A stretch of 39,758 bases of DNA from Treponemataceae bacterium. Its GTDB lineage: Bacteria > Spirochaetota > Spirochaetia > Treponematales > Treponemataceae. The notes below the pieces were generated by a model that saw only the letters and a list, made by a program, of their open reading frames with translations, made no database searches and was not told the DNA's origin. The translations under genes were made by a program, and so were the position numbers. Position 1 is the stretch's first letter. Each line of letters opens with the position of its first letter. This document shows, piece after piece, positions 16,433-23,530 of this stretch. Location of the stretch: assembly GCA_024680915.1 (NCBI GenBank), contig JAILBN010000003.1:1-39758 (forward strand), in the 5' to 3' direction.

Positions 16433-16443
16433 GATTTTCCTCC

Positions 16444-17181
16444 TTATATATTCAGAAGCGTGATTTTGTTCTTCAACGCTTCTTTCATCACCGAAACTAA
16501 GTTTTTTTGCCCTGAATAAAGGCAGGTGTCACTTTCCGAGCCGGTCATCTCTCCTGTAAGGACATAGGCGGAGTCTGTTATGAAGCGTATCTGTCCTTGC
16601 TCCGCATCTGTTATATATACTGCTGACCCCTGTTTTTTTGCTTCTTCCGTAAAGCTTTCCTCTAATCCGGCAGAAGGCTTGTCGGTCAGGATCACAACCT
16701 TACGGCCATTTTTCATACAAGCGATAATATCTTTCTCGAACAGGCTGATTATGGAATAAGGAGCCATCAGATACATACGGTATTCCATCTCCTTCACCAT
16801 CTGGCGGATTTTCATGCAGATATTACAATTCCCCTGGATAGTCATGTAACCGTCTGTTGTATCTATTCGCTCCGGGGCATGGGCTTTTAGGAATTCTCCT
16901 TTTTCAGCGAGTCCCGTAAGGGTGTTGTCCACAAAATTCTCTACAGTGACGGGACTGTATTTTACGGCTTCTCCCCTTATTGTGTAGGCCGCACCTTTGT
17001 CCGATAGCGCGGCAAGGGAGGCATAGGCATTTGATCGGGAAATGCCGGTTTCTTTCGAGACTTCGTAGCCGGTCATTTCTCCGTGTTTCAGAAGGCTTTG
17101 GTAGATAAGGGCTTCCTGGCGGGTCAAACCTAGAGCGATGAGGCATTCCGTAAATGTAGTTTTTTCAAAAGTGCATGTCAT
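16444..17181 (-). CDS. TrmB-family transcriptional regulator
   Basis: 245 residues. The N-terminal winged helix (about 10-80) contains LGLTRQEALIYQSLLKHGEM and GYEVSKETGISRSNAYASL, the TrmB HTH, then a linker and an effector-like C-terminal domain with YRMYLMAPYSIISLFEKDI and VVILTDKPS. TrmB proteins usually sense sugars. Here the gene is co-transcribed with ddh, so an amino-acid or DAP-related ligand is more likely. A 13-bp inverted repeat directly downstream of its promoter -10 box is the probable autoregulatory operator. The start ATG at 17181 has a poor Shine-Dalgarno. Confidence 0.8.
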   Translation of the reverse strand: MTCTFEKTTFTECLIALGLTRQEALIYQSLLKHGEMTGYEVSKETGISRSNAYASLAALSDKGAAYTIRGEAVKYSPVTVENFVDNTLTGLAEKGEFLKAHAPERIDTTDGYMTIQGNCNICMKIRQMVKEMEYRMYLMAPYSIISLFEKDIIACMKNGRKVVILTDKPSAGLEESFTEEAKKQGSAVYITDAEQGQIRFITDSAYVLTGEMTGSESDTCLYSGQKNLVSVMKEALKNKITLLNI

Positions 17182-17187
17182 AATTTG

Positions 17188-17217
17188 TTTAGGTGGTTCT
17201 AAAAAGAACTACCTAAA
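17188..17217 (-). promoter_or_regulatory. Operator palindrome upstream of trmB-ddh
   Basis: Arms TTTAGGTGGTTCT (17188-17200) and AGAACTACCTAAA (17205-17217) match at 12 of 13 positions around AAAA. It lies just downstream of the -10 box and 6 bases before the regulator's ATG, so a bound protein would block transcription. The transcript could also form a hairpin here. Confidence 0.75.
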
Positions 17218-17244
17218 AGTATAGCAATAGTTAGCTTTTGTCAA
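17218..17244 (-). promoter_or_regulatory. Promoter of the trmB-ddh operon
   Basis: On the minus strand TTGACA (17239-17244), a 15-bp spacer and TATACT (17218-17223). The -35 is consensus and the -10 is near consensus, but the spacer is short, which often marks a regulated promoter. Confidence 0.7.
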
Positions 17245-17320
17245 CTGTTTGTGATCAGGAAGTTTTTTCAGTTCCGGGGTGTTTTGTGCTGTCTTGTATG
17301 ATTTGTTGGTCTGTAGGGAC

Positions 17321-17352
17321 GGAGCCGTATCCTGTCTTTATGATACGGCTCC
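17321..17352. terminator. Strong hairpin between trmB and the outer-membrane-type gene
   Basis: Perfect 11-bp stem GGAGCCGTATC / GATACGGCTCC, 10-nt loop. It is 12 bases beyond the stop of the minus-strand gene at 17364, where a terminator is expected, but that strand has no U-tract after it; the plus strand has CCTTTGCT. It shares the arms GGAGCCGT/ACGGCTCC with the terminator at 23230. Confidence 0.5.
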
Positions 17353-17363
17353 TTTGCTATGGG

Positions 17364-17885
17364 TTAAAAGGGCAGGTAGCAGGAAAAACCGGCTTTGACT
17401 TTGAATATGTTGAAAATAGTGGTGAAAATAGAGCCGATTACGGCTTCTGCTGGATCTTCTGAATCTACGACGCTTATTGTCGGGGAAAAGTCAATTCCTA
17501 TATCAGCAGTACCAATTCCTGGGCCCATCTGCCAGTTTCCTATGGTAAATCCTGCCTGTCCGTAATAGAGCATAGAATCAGAAGATAAATCTATATCCGG
17601 GTAGAAGAGGATTCCTCCTTTGATGTAGAAATGGCCGGCATATAAGAGGAGAGAGGGGGAGAAATAGAAATATGGGTCGTAAATAAAATTTTCCATGAGA
17701 TCGATGCCGATATCACAGCCGAAAGTGTCATTGAACTCAAGCCTGAAAGCTACGTCTTGGAAAACATAGGTGTTTACCAGGCTCTGCTTTAACCCTGCAT
17801 TTAAATTTATACCAAAGTCAACTGCAGCCACTGGAGCAAGTATCACAACAATAATTAATGCCGCCATTGAAATTTTTCTTTTCAT
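17364..17885 (-). CDS. Outer-membrane beta-barrel-like exported protein
   Basis: 173 residues with a signal peptide (MKRKISMAALIIVVILAPVA, cleavage near AVA/VDF). The mature chain is rich in Gly, Phe, Tyr with alternating hydrophobic residues (FYIKGGILFYPDIDL, MLYYGQAGFTIGNWQM), as in small beta-barrels. It ends in a C-terminal Phe (CYLPF), the usual recognition signal for outer-membrane assembly. No specific family recognised. The start at 17885 is chosen for AGGAGG eight bases upstream; the frame continues to 17978 but without a signal sequence. Divergent from the nucleotidase gene. Confidence 0.65.
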   Translation of the reverse strand: MKRKISMAALIIVVILAPVAAVDFGINLNAGLKQSLVNTYVFQDVAFRLEFNDTFGCDIGIDLMENFIYDPYFYFSPSLLLYAGHFYIKGGILFYPDIDLSSDSMLYYGQAGFTIGNWQMGPGIGTADIGIDFSPTISVVDSEDPAEAVIGSIFTTIFNIFKVKAGFSCYLPF

Positions 17886-18011
17886 ACAAACCTCCTGAGA
17901 GTTTTCTGGCTCCGTATGTTCACGGTTAATGCCTTTACCGGCAAGGCCTTGTCTTTTGTTCTTTGTGAATTCTAACACATTTTTTCATTTTTACAGATTT
18001 ATCTATAAACA

Positions 18012-18040
18012 TTGAAAAAAATGAATGATTAGAATAAAAT
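18012..18040 (+). promoter_or_regulatory. Promoter of the 5'-nucleotidase gene
   Basis: TTGAAA (18012-18017), 17-bp spacer, TAAAAT (18035-18040). A sigma-70-type match, 59 bases before the ATG, which has CGGAGGA as Shine-Dalgarno. Confidence 0.7.
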
Positions 18041-18098
18041 TATCCTCATCGACGTTTATGAGAATGAACGTAAAAGACCTTAATTTTCGGAGGAAAAA

Positions 18099-19772
18099 AT
18101 GAATAAAGGTTTAAAGGCAATAGCCGGTATCCTGGCCTTTGCAGTTCTTGCTTTCAGTCTTATGGGATTTACAGGTTGGAAAAACCTGCCGGATGATGAT
18201 ATCGTTGTTCTTTATACTAACGATATACATTGTGGAATTGAAGACGGAATAGGTTTCGCCGGGCTTGCTGCCATGAAGAAAGATCTTATGAATACAACTC
18301 CTTATGTAACTCTCGTTGATAATGGAGATGCTGTTCAGGGAACACTCATAGGAACTGTTTCAAAGGGTTCTTATATCGTAGATATAATGAATGAAGTTGG
18401 ATACGACTATGCGACATTGGGTAACCATGAATTCGATTATGGAATGGATATCCTGGACGGACTTATTGCCAAGGCTGATGCAGAATATCTTGTTTGTAAT
18501 ATCGATTTCTATGGAAAGAACAAGACCTTCCTCGACAGGACAGCTCCCTATGCTATAAAGTCATACAACGGCTACAACGTCGCTTTCGTAGGTGTTACGA
18601 CTCCTAACTCAATAACAACATCAACTCCTGCTTTCTTCCAGGAAGACGGAGAGTTTGTTTATGATCTTAACAAAACTTCTACAGGTAAAAAATTGTTCCG
18701 CAAGGTTCAGAACGCTGTCAACGCTGCTCGTCAGGACGGTGCTGATCTTGTTGTTCTCCTTTGCCATCTTGGTACAGACGAGGGAGATGCTCCTTGCAAT
18801 TCTATTTCCTTGATTGAGAACACCGTAGGTATCGATGTCGTTCTTGACGGACATTCTCACAGCGTTATTCCTCAGGAAATCGTCAAGAATAAATATGGAA
18901 TGGATGTTATCCTTTCTTCTACAGGAACAAAGTTCGCTAACGTAGGAAAGCTTGTTATCTCAAGTGAGGGAAAAATCTCAACTTCCCTTATCAGCTCTGA
19001 TGTCTATACAAAGAAAGATCTTTCTGTGACCAAGTTCATTTCAGGAATCAAAGCTTCATACGAGACAGAGGTTTTGAGAGTAGTGGCAAAGAGCAATGTC
19101 GCTCTCAATATCACTGATAATGCCGGCGTAAGAATGGTAAGAAACAGTGAGACAGCTATCGGAAACCTTTGTGCTGATGCTTATCGTGCAGTTGCCCAGG
19201 CTGATATCGGACTTGTGAATGGCGGCGGTATTCGTGCTAACCTTCCTCTTGGTGATATCACATATGCCGACATCATCAATGTGCATCCTTTCGGAAACAT
19301 GCTCTGTAAGGTAAATGCGACAGGACAGCAGATCCTTGACTGCCTTGAGTTCGCATGCAGAAATACAAGAAGTGTTTACAAGGAAGGAACTAAGGCTGTA
19401 GGTGAATCAGGCGGATTCCAGAATGTATCAGGTCTTAAATTCACGATCGATACAAGTATTCCTTCTTCTACAACTACGGATGATACAGGTATGTTCACAG
19501 GTGTTGCTGGTGAGCGCCGTGTCAAGGATGTGGTTGTCCTTAAGGATGGAAAGTGGGTTCCTATCGATCCTAAGGCGAATTACACCGTGGCAAGCCACAA
19601 TTACATGCTTATGCAGGGTGGAGATGGTTTCAACATGTTCCAGGATGATGAGCTTCTCATCAACTGTGGAATGATTGACAATCAGGTTCTCATGACCTAC
19701 ATCGTCGATATTCTTGAAGGAAACCTCAAGGACAGGTATTCATCAATCGAAGGTCGTATCGTAATAAAATAA
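18099..19772 (+). CDS. Exported 5'-nucleotidase/metallophosphatase (UshA family)
   Basis: 557 residues. Signal peptide in the first 26 residues (AIAGILAFAVLAFSLMG). The two-domain architecture is a calcineurin-like phosphatase with YTNDIHCGIE, DNGDAVQGT, TLGNHEFDYG, LLCHLGTDEG and DGHSH (metal ligands in order), then a 5'-nucleotidase C-terminal domain with LVNGGGIRANLPLG and MLMQGGDGFNMF. It dephosphorylates nucleotides outside the inner membrane, letting the cell take up nucleosides and phosphate. It has its own promoter and a strong terminator. Confidence 0.93.
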   Translation: MNKGLKAIAGILAFAVLAFSLMGFTGWKNLPDDDIVVLYTNDIHCGIEDGIGFAGLAAMKKDLMNTTPYVTLVDNGDAVQGTLIGTVSKGSYIVDIMNEVGYDYATLGNHEFDYGMDILDGLIAKADAEYLVCNIDFYGKNKTFLDRTAPYAIKSYNGYNVAFVGVTTPNSITTSTPAFFQEDGEFVYDLNKTSTGKKLFRKVQNAVNAARQDGADLVVLLCHLGTDEGDAPCNSISLIENTVGIDVVLDGHSHSVIPQEIVKNKYGMDVILSSTGTKFANVGKLVISSEGKISTSLISSDVYTKKDLSVTKFISGIKASYETEVLRVVAKSNVALNITDNAGVRMVRNSETAIGNLCADAYRAVAQADIGLVNGGGIRANLPLGDITYADIINVHPFGNMLCKVNATGQQILDCLEFACRNTRSVYKEGTKAVGESGGFQNVSGLKFTIDTSIPSSTTTDDTGMFTGVAGERRVKDVVVLKDGKWVPIDPKANYTVASHNYMLMQGGDGFNMFQDDELLINCGMIDNQVLMTYIVDILEGNLKDRYSSIEGRIVIK

Positions 19773-19795
19773 AGCCTTCCAGCTGATATTGCAGG

Positions 19796-19829
19796 GCCCC
19801 CGGAGCATTTTTGCACGGGGGCTTTTTTT
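19796..19829 (+). terminator. Intrinsic terminator of the 5'-nucleotidase gene
   Basis: GCCCCC / GGGGGC stem with a 15-nt loop followed by seven T. Confidence 0.9.
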
Positions 19830-19905
19830 AGGATTCTCCCTCCTCTCACCCATTAGGGAAAATTTCTTACTAGGGTAAAATTCCTATTCTTAGATTATGA
19901 AAACA

Positions 19906-19949
19906 CTCCTAAACTATAAACAACCTGTATAGGTTAGAATATTTAGGAG
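19906..19949 (+). promoter_or_regulatory. Leader hairpin covering the Shine-Dalgarno of the sugar-binding protein
   Basis: CTCCTAAA (19906-19913) is an exact complement of TTTAGGAG (19942-19949), which includes most of the AGGAGG Shine-Dalgarno. An inner stem AACCT/AGGTT (19922-19935) supports it. A weak promoter (TTACTA, 18-bp spacer, TAGATT at 19891-19896) would start transcription just before the hairpin. It could hold translation back, or the inner repeat could be a DNA operator. Confidence 0.45.
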
Positions 19950-19959
19950 GAAAGTATAA

Positions 19960-21228
19960 ATGAAAAAGATTTCACTTATCATGCTCGTTCTTGTTCTTGC
20001 TTGCGGTATGTTGTTCGCTGGCGGAAAGAAAGAAGCCGCAGCATCAGGCACAAAGACAATCACCTTCTGGCATCTGGACACCACAGATGAACAGCAGGCA
20101 GCTTGGAGACAGATTGCAGACAATTTCGAAGCATCACACCCTGGTGTGAAGATTGAGATTACATGTCTCGAGAATGAAGCTTTCAAACAGAAGGTTGCTA
20201 CTGTAGTTCAGTCAGGTAACCCACCGGACATCTTCCGCTCATGGGGTGGTGGTGTAATGGTTGAGCAGGCTGATGCTGGTATGCTCCGCACTATCAATGA
20301 TTATGTTACAACAGGTAACATCTCTCAGATCGGTAAAGGTGCTATGGGTGTATATGCTTTCGATGGAAAGCAGTACGGTGCTCCTTACTCACTGGGAACA
20401 GTAGGTATTTGGTACAACAAGACAGTATTCGCTGACTGTGGTCTTACTCCAGATGATTTCTCAACATGGTCAAAGTTCCTTAAGAGCTGTGACGTTCTCA
20501 AGGCTAAGGGATATGCTCCTGTAGCTCTTGGTGAGAAAGAGACATGGACAGGATTCTACTGGTGGACATATCTTGCACAGCGTCTTGGTGGTGAGCCAGA
20601 CTTCCTTGCTGCATACAATGGAACAGGCGCTTTCAATACAGGTTCATACCTCAAGGCTATGGAAATGCTCAAAGATTTCGTAGACACAAAACCATTCCAG
20701 GATGGTTTCATGGCTACAACACAGGCAGAGCAGGAAGCTCTCGTTGCTGACCGTGTATGTGCTATGACTCTTATGGGACAGTGGGCTCCATCAACAGGTC
20801 GTGACAATGCTACAAAAGGCTACAACGACGAATGGGGTTATATGTCATTCCCAGAAGTAGAAGGCGGAGCTGGTCTCCTCTCTGATACACAGGGTGGTGG
20901 TGACGGTTACGTTATCGGAAAGAATGCTCCAGATGAAGCAATCGAATTCCTGAAGTCATTCTATGAGCCAGAGAACTACAAGATCATCTGTTCAAAGCTT
21001 AACGCTTGCCCAGTTGTTCCTGGTTATGAAGACATTATCGATCCTGTTATGAAGGACGTTGTTGCTGCTGTTAAGGCTGCTGGTTACTATCAGCTTTACT
21101 ACGATCAGTTCCTCCCAGCTGCTGTTGGTGAAGACATCAAAGCTGCTTGTGAAGCTATCTATGCTGGTACAAAGACTCCAAAAGAAGCTGTTGATATGAT
21201 TCAGGCTTCTTGGGAAGCTAACAGATAA
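19960..21228 (+). CDS. ABC transporter sugar-binding protein (family 1)
   Basis: 422 residues. The signal sequence ends LFAGGKKEAAA, a form common in treponemes; Cys15 in VLAC gives a possible but early lipobox, so the choice between signal peptidase I and II is open. The mature protein has the family-1 solute-binding fold: TITFWHLDTT, NFEASHPGVKIEI, PPDIFRSWGGG, YGAPYSLGTVGIWYNKTVF and DGYVIGKNAPDEAIEFL. It delivers an oligosaccharide or sugar to the two permeases that follow. Codons are biased to few synonyms, suggesting high expression. Start has AGGAGG in front. Confidence 0.92.
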   Translation: MKKISLIMLVLVLACGMLFAGGKKEAAASGTKTITFWHLDTTDEQQAAWRQIADNFEASHPGVKIEITCLENEAFKQKVATVVQSGNPPDIFRSWGGGVMVEQADAGMLRTINDYVTTGNISQIGKGAMGVYAFDGKQYGAPYSLGTVGIWYNKTVFADCGLTPDDFSTWSKFLKSCDVLKAKGYAPVALGEKETWTGFYWWTYLAQRLGGEPDFLAAYNGTGAFNTGSYLKAMEMLKDFVDTKPFQDGFMATTQAEQEALVADRVCAMTLMGQWAPSTGRDNATKGYNDEWGYMSFPEVEGGAGLLSDTQGGGDGYVIGKNAPDEAIEFLKSFYEPENYKIICSKLNACPVVPGYEDIIDPVMKDVVAAVKAAGYYQLYYDQFLPAAVGEDIKAACEAIYAGTKTPKEAVDMIQASWEANR

Positions 21229-21244
21229 TTAATCTGACTTTTCA

Positions 21245-21276
21245 AACCGGAACGGACGGTCCGTTCCGGTTTTTTT
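21245..21276 (+). terminator. Attenuating terminator between binding protein and permease genes
   Basis: Long palindrome with arms CCGGAACG / CGTTCCGG (outer AA/TT too) and a T-run of seven. It lies between genes of one transport system, so it probably stops only part of the transcripts and keeps binding protein far above permease. Confidence 0.85.
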
Positions 21277-21309
21277 CTGAAGATAAATATTTAACGAAGG
21301 TAGTATTAA

Positions 21310-22209
21310 ATGCTGAATAAGAAAAAACAGAATTTTTGGATTGCCATGGCATTCCTTATTGTCCCTCTTATAATTTTCACTTTCTTTGTAGTTCTCCCTG
21401 TTTTCAAGGCGGCAGTATACGGTCTTTTCAATTGGAAGGGGTATGGCCCTCTCGTAGGAGAAGGAGTTGCCTCGACAACTAAGTTTGTTGGCTTAGATAA
21501 CTTTAAAGAAATATTGACCCATGATGTTTTTTGGAAATCTTTTGGACATAATGTAAAAATAATTGTTCTGTCACTTCTTATAGAGCTTCCTATAGCTCTT
21601 ATACTTGCTCTTATAATTTCATCAAAATCTAGGACAAATATCGCACTCCGCACAGTTTTCTTCATTCCTTATGTAGTTTCGGAAGTTATCGCTGGTGTTG
21701 TGTGGACCTTTATATATAGCCCATCTTATGGTATTTCAAACACATTCCTTGCATCTTTGATTCCTGCCAGTGTAGACGGATTCCTTGGAGATCCGAATAC
21801 GGTTTTCAACGCGATATTCGTTGTTGTTATTTGGAAGTATTTCGGTCTTTATATGATTCTTTACATAGCGGGACTGCAGGGAATATCCGATGATATCCGT
21901 GAGGCAGCTGCGATTGACGGGGCTTCTCCCTGGCAGCTTAATACGCGTATCATAATTCCTCTTCTTCTCCCTACAATCGTTGTAACCTTGTTCTTCTGTA
22001 TAGTCGGTTCTCTTCAGACCTTCGATGTAATATGGGCTATGGGTAAGGGTGATCCTGTAAACTCCGCGGAGACAATGGTTACCTACCTCTATAAGTTCGG
22101 TTTCAGACGTTCGCGAATGGGTTATGGTAGTGCTATAGCTATTGTGATTTTCATAATCTGTGTTACTTTCAATGCAGTGTATCAACGCTTGGTAAAGAAA
22201 GGTAATTGA
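21310..22209 (+). CDS. ABC sugar transporter permease 1 (MalF/UgpA type)
   Basis: 299 residues with six membrane helices. The ATPase-contact EAA loop reads EAAAIDGASPWQLNTRIIIP (about 197-216), canonical for this family. Inner-membrane channel half, pairing with the next gene. The start follows GAAGGT. Its TGA is 8 bases before the next ATG. No ATPase gene is in the cluster, so a shared MsiK/UgpC-like ATPase encoded elsewhere is expected. Confidence 0.92.
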   Translation: MLNKKKQNFWIAMAFLIVPLIIFTFFVVLPVFKAAVYGLFNWKGYGPLVGEGVASTTKFVGLDNFKEILTHDVFWKSFGHNVKIIVLSLLIELPIALILALIISSKSRTNIALRTVFFIPYVVSEVIAGVVWTFIYSPSYGISNTFLASLIPASVDGFLGDPNTVFNAIFVVVIWKYFGLYMILYIAGLQGISDDIREAAAIDGASPWQLNTRIIIPLLLPTIVVTLFFCIVGSLQTFDVIWAMGKGDPVNSAETMVTYLYKFGFRRSRMGYGSAIAIVIFIICVTFNAVYQRLVKKGN

Positions 22210-22217
22210 GGTTTAAG

Positions 22218-23057
22218 ATGAATAAGACTAATACAAATATTGTTTATAAATCACTGAAAATTATTTTTCTTATCATTATTCTTATTTATACGGTTTTCCC
22301 CTTATATGTAATGTTGATGGGAGGCTTTAAGTCTACAGGACAGCTGAGGGGTGATTTGCTGGGACTTCCTAATCCTTTCCAGTTCGATACATTTAAAAAC
22401 CTTCTTAGTCCGTCCTCCTCATTCTGGAGAAGCTTGTGGAACTCCTTCTTCATTATGGTAGGAACCGTTATTTTTGACGTCATTCTTTGCTGTCTGACAG
22501 GCTTTACTTTCGCCCGTATAAAATTCCTTGGAAGAGAATTACTCTATAACTACATTCTGCTTGGTCTTTTGTTCCCTCTTGCCGTAGCTATCCTTCCTAT
22601 GTACCTGCAGATGCGTGATATCCATCTTTTGGATACATATCTGGGTGTTATGCTGCCTCAGGCGGCCTTCAATCTTGCCTTTCATACAATGCTTACCAGA
22701 AGCTTCTTTGCTCAGATTCCTATGGATTTGGAGGAGGCTGCTACTATCGATGGCTGTGGTAAGCTGGGCTTCCTTATAAGAATGGTTATTCCTCTTTCAA
22801 AACCGATTATCACAACTATAGCTGTTCTTGCGCTGGTCGGTAGCTGGAACCAGTTCCTTCTTCCTCTTCTTGTTCTTAATGACGAGAAGAAATTCACACT
22901 TCCCCTTGGTGTTATGCAATACCAAGGACAGTATGCCACAGATTGGGCCAGGGTTCTTGCTTACCTTACCCTTTCTCTTATTCCGGCGGTTGTCTTCTAT
23001 GCACTTGCACAGAAACAGATTGTCGCTGGTCTTACCAGTGGTGCTGTAAAGGAGTAG
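22218..23057 (+). CDS. ABC sugar transporter permease 2 (MalG/UgpE type)
   Basis: 279 residues with six membrane helices. The EAA loop reads LEEAATIDGCGKLGFLIRMV, and the closing segment IVAGLTSGAVKE is the usual MalG-type C-terminus (GLTxGAVK). It forms the heterodimeric channel with permease 1. I take ATG 22218, which has GAGG upstream; a TTG at 22206 overlapping the previous stop is also in frame. The final 35 codons are repeated in diverged form 45 bases downstream. Confidence 0.92.
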   Translation: MNKTNTNIVYKSLKIIFLIIILIYTVFPLYVMLMGGFKSTGQLRGDLLGLPNPFQFDTFKNLLSPSSSFWRSLWNSFFIMVGTVIFDVILCCLTGFTFARIKFLGRELLYNYILLGLLFPLAVAILPMYLQMRDIHLLDTYLGVMLPQAAFNLAFHTMLTRSFFAQIPMDLEEAATIDGCGKLGFLIRMVIPLSKPIITTIAVLALVGSWNQFLLPLLVLNDEKKFTLPLGVMQYQGQYATDWARVLAYLTLSLIPAVVFYALAQKQIVAGLTSGAVKE

Positions 23058-23102
23058 GTGCTTGAAAGCAGTCCATAACTATACTATTATGGGCTGGTTA
23101 AA

Positions 23103-23207
23103 ATTTTGGCTTTTCTAACACTTTCGCTTATCCCGGCGATTGTTTTCTATGCGATTGCGCAGAAAGAGATCGTTGCTGGTTTGACAAGCGGAGCTGTAAA
23201 AGAATAG
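23103..23207 (+). pseudogene. Remnant of a second MalG-type permease (last 35 codons)
   Basis: The frame encodes I-LAFLTLSLIPAIVFYAIAQ then KEIVAGLTSGAVKE and TAG. It aligns without gaps to the last 35 codons of the intact permease (22953-23057) and differs at only a few residues, while many third codon positions differ. There is no start codon or upstream part. It is the tail of a related but distinct permease gene, left by deletion or operon replacement. Confidence 0.85.
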
Positions 23208-23229
23208 TGCTTTTTGTTTCTCCCTTGTG

Positions 23230-23269
23230 AGGAGCCGTTCTTCTGTTAGAAGGACGGCTCCTTTTTTTT
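23230..23269 (+). terminator. Intrinsic terminator of the sugar transport operon
   Basis: 15-bp stem AGGAGCCGTTCTTCT / AGAAGGACGGCTCCT with one G.T-type mismatch, 3-nt loop GTT, and eight T at the end. Confidence 0.95.
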
Positions 23270-23291
23270 ACAAAAAAAATAAAAAAAATAC

Positions 23292-23320
23292 TCGACAAAT
23301 GGGCAGATATTGACTAATAT
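23292..23320 (+). promoter_or_regulatory. Promoter of the mgtE leader
   Basis: TCGACA (23292-23297), 17-bp spacer, TAATAT (23315-23320). It predicts a transcript start near 23327 and a leader of about 200 nt before mgtE. Confidence 0.5.
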
Positions 23321-23338
23321 TTTCATGTCTTATCTTGA

Positions 23339-23454
23339 AGAAGGAGGATGCACAGTGGACGAAGGCAGTAGTAGTAGCGGCCCGTATCCGGGGAAGCCTT
23401 TCAGTATGGCTGCTGTAATGACACGTGCGGCTCTTTCCTGAAAGCTCTCCTTTT
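23339..23454 (+). ncRNA. Structured leader of mgtE
   Basis: AGAAGGAG (23339-23346) pairs with CTCCTTTT (23447-23454), with one G.U. CTTTCAG (23398-23404) pairs exactly with CTGAAAG (23438-23444). The outer stem closes over a Shine-Dalgarno and a 28-codon ORF. It does not show the conserved segments of the M-box (ykoK) magnesium riboswitch as I know them, so a different control mode is possible. Confidence 0.4.
23355..23441 (+). CDS. Possible 28-residue leader peptide upstream of mgtE
   Basis: A GTG start lies 7 bases after the perfect Shine-Dalgarno AAGGAGG (23341-23347). The product would start MDEGSSSSGPYPGKPFS and end MTRAALS. It is acidic at positions 2-3 and has prolines at 10, 12 and 15. 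The stop TGA lies within the 3' arm CTGAAAG of the inner leader stem, so translation would open the structure. The same frame has an ATG at 23325, but that is at or before the predicted transcript start. Not proven coding; chance cannot be excluded at this length. Confidence 0.35.
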   Translation: MDEGSSSSGPYPGKPFSMAAVMTRAALS

Positions 23455-23530
23455 ATTCCGTTTTTAACGATTCCCGAATACGACGCCATCTTTTAATTTG
23501 TAAAAAATTCCATGAATAAGGACAAAAAGA

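Noticed and set aside
23339-23454. M-box (ykoK) magnesium riboswitch before mgtE
   Set aside because: The conserved internal segments of that family as I know them are not visible; only an Rfam scan could settle it.
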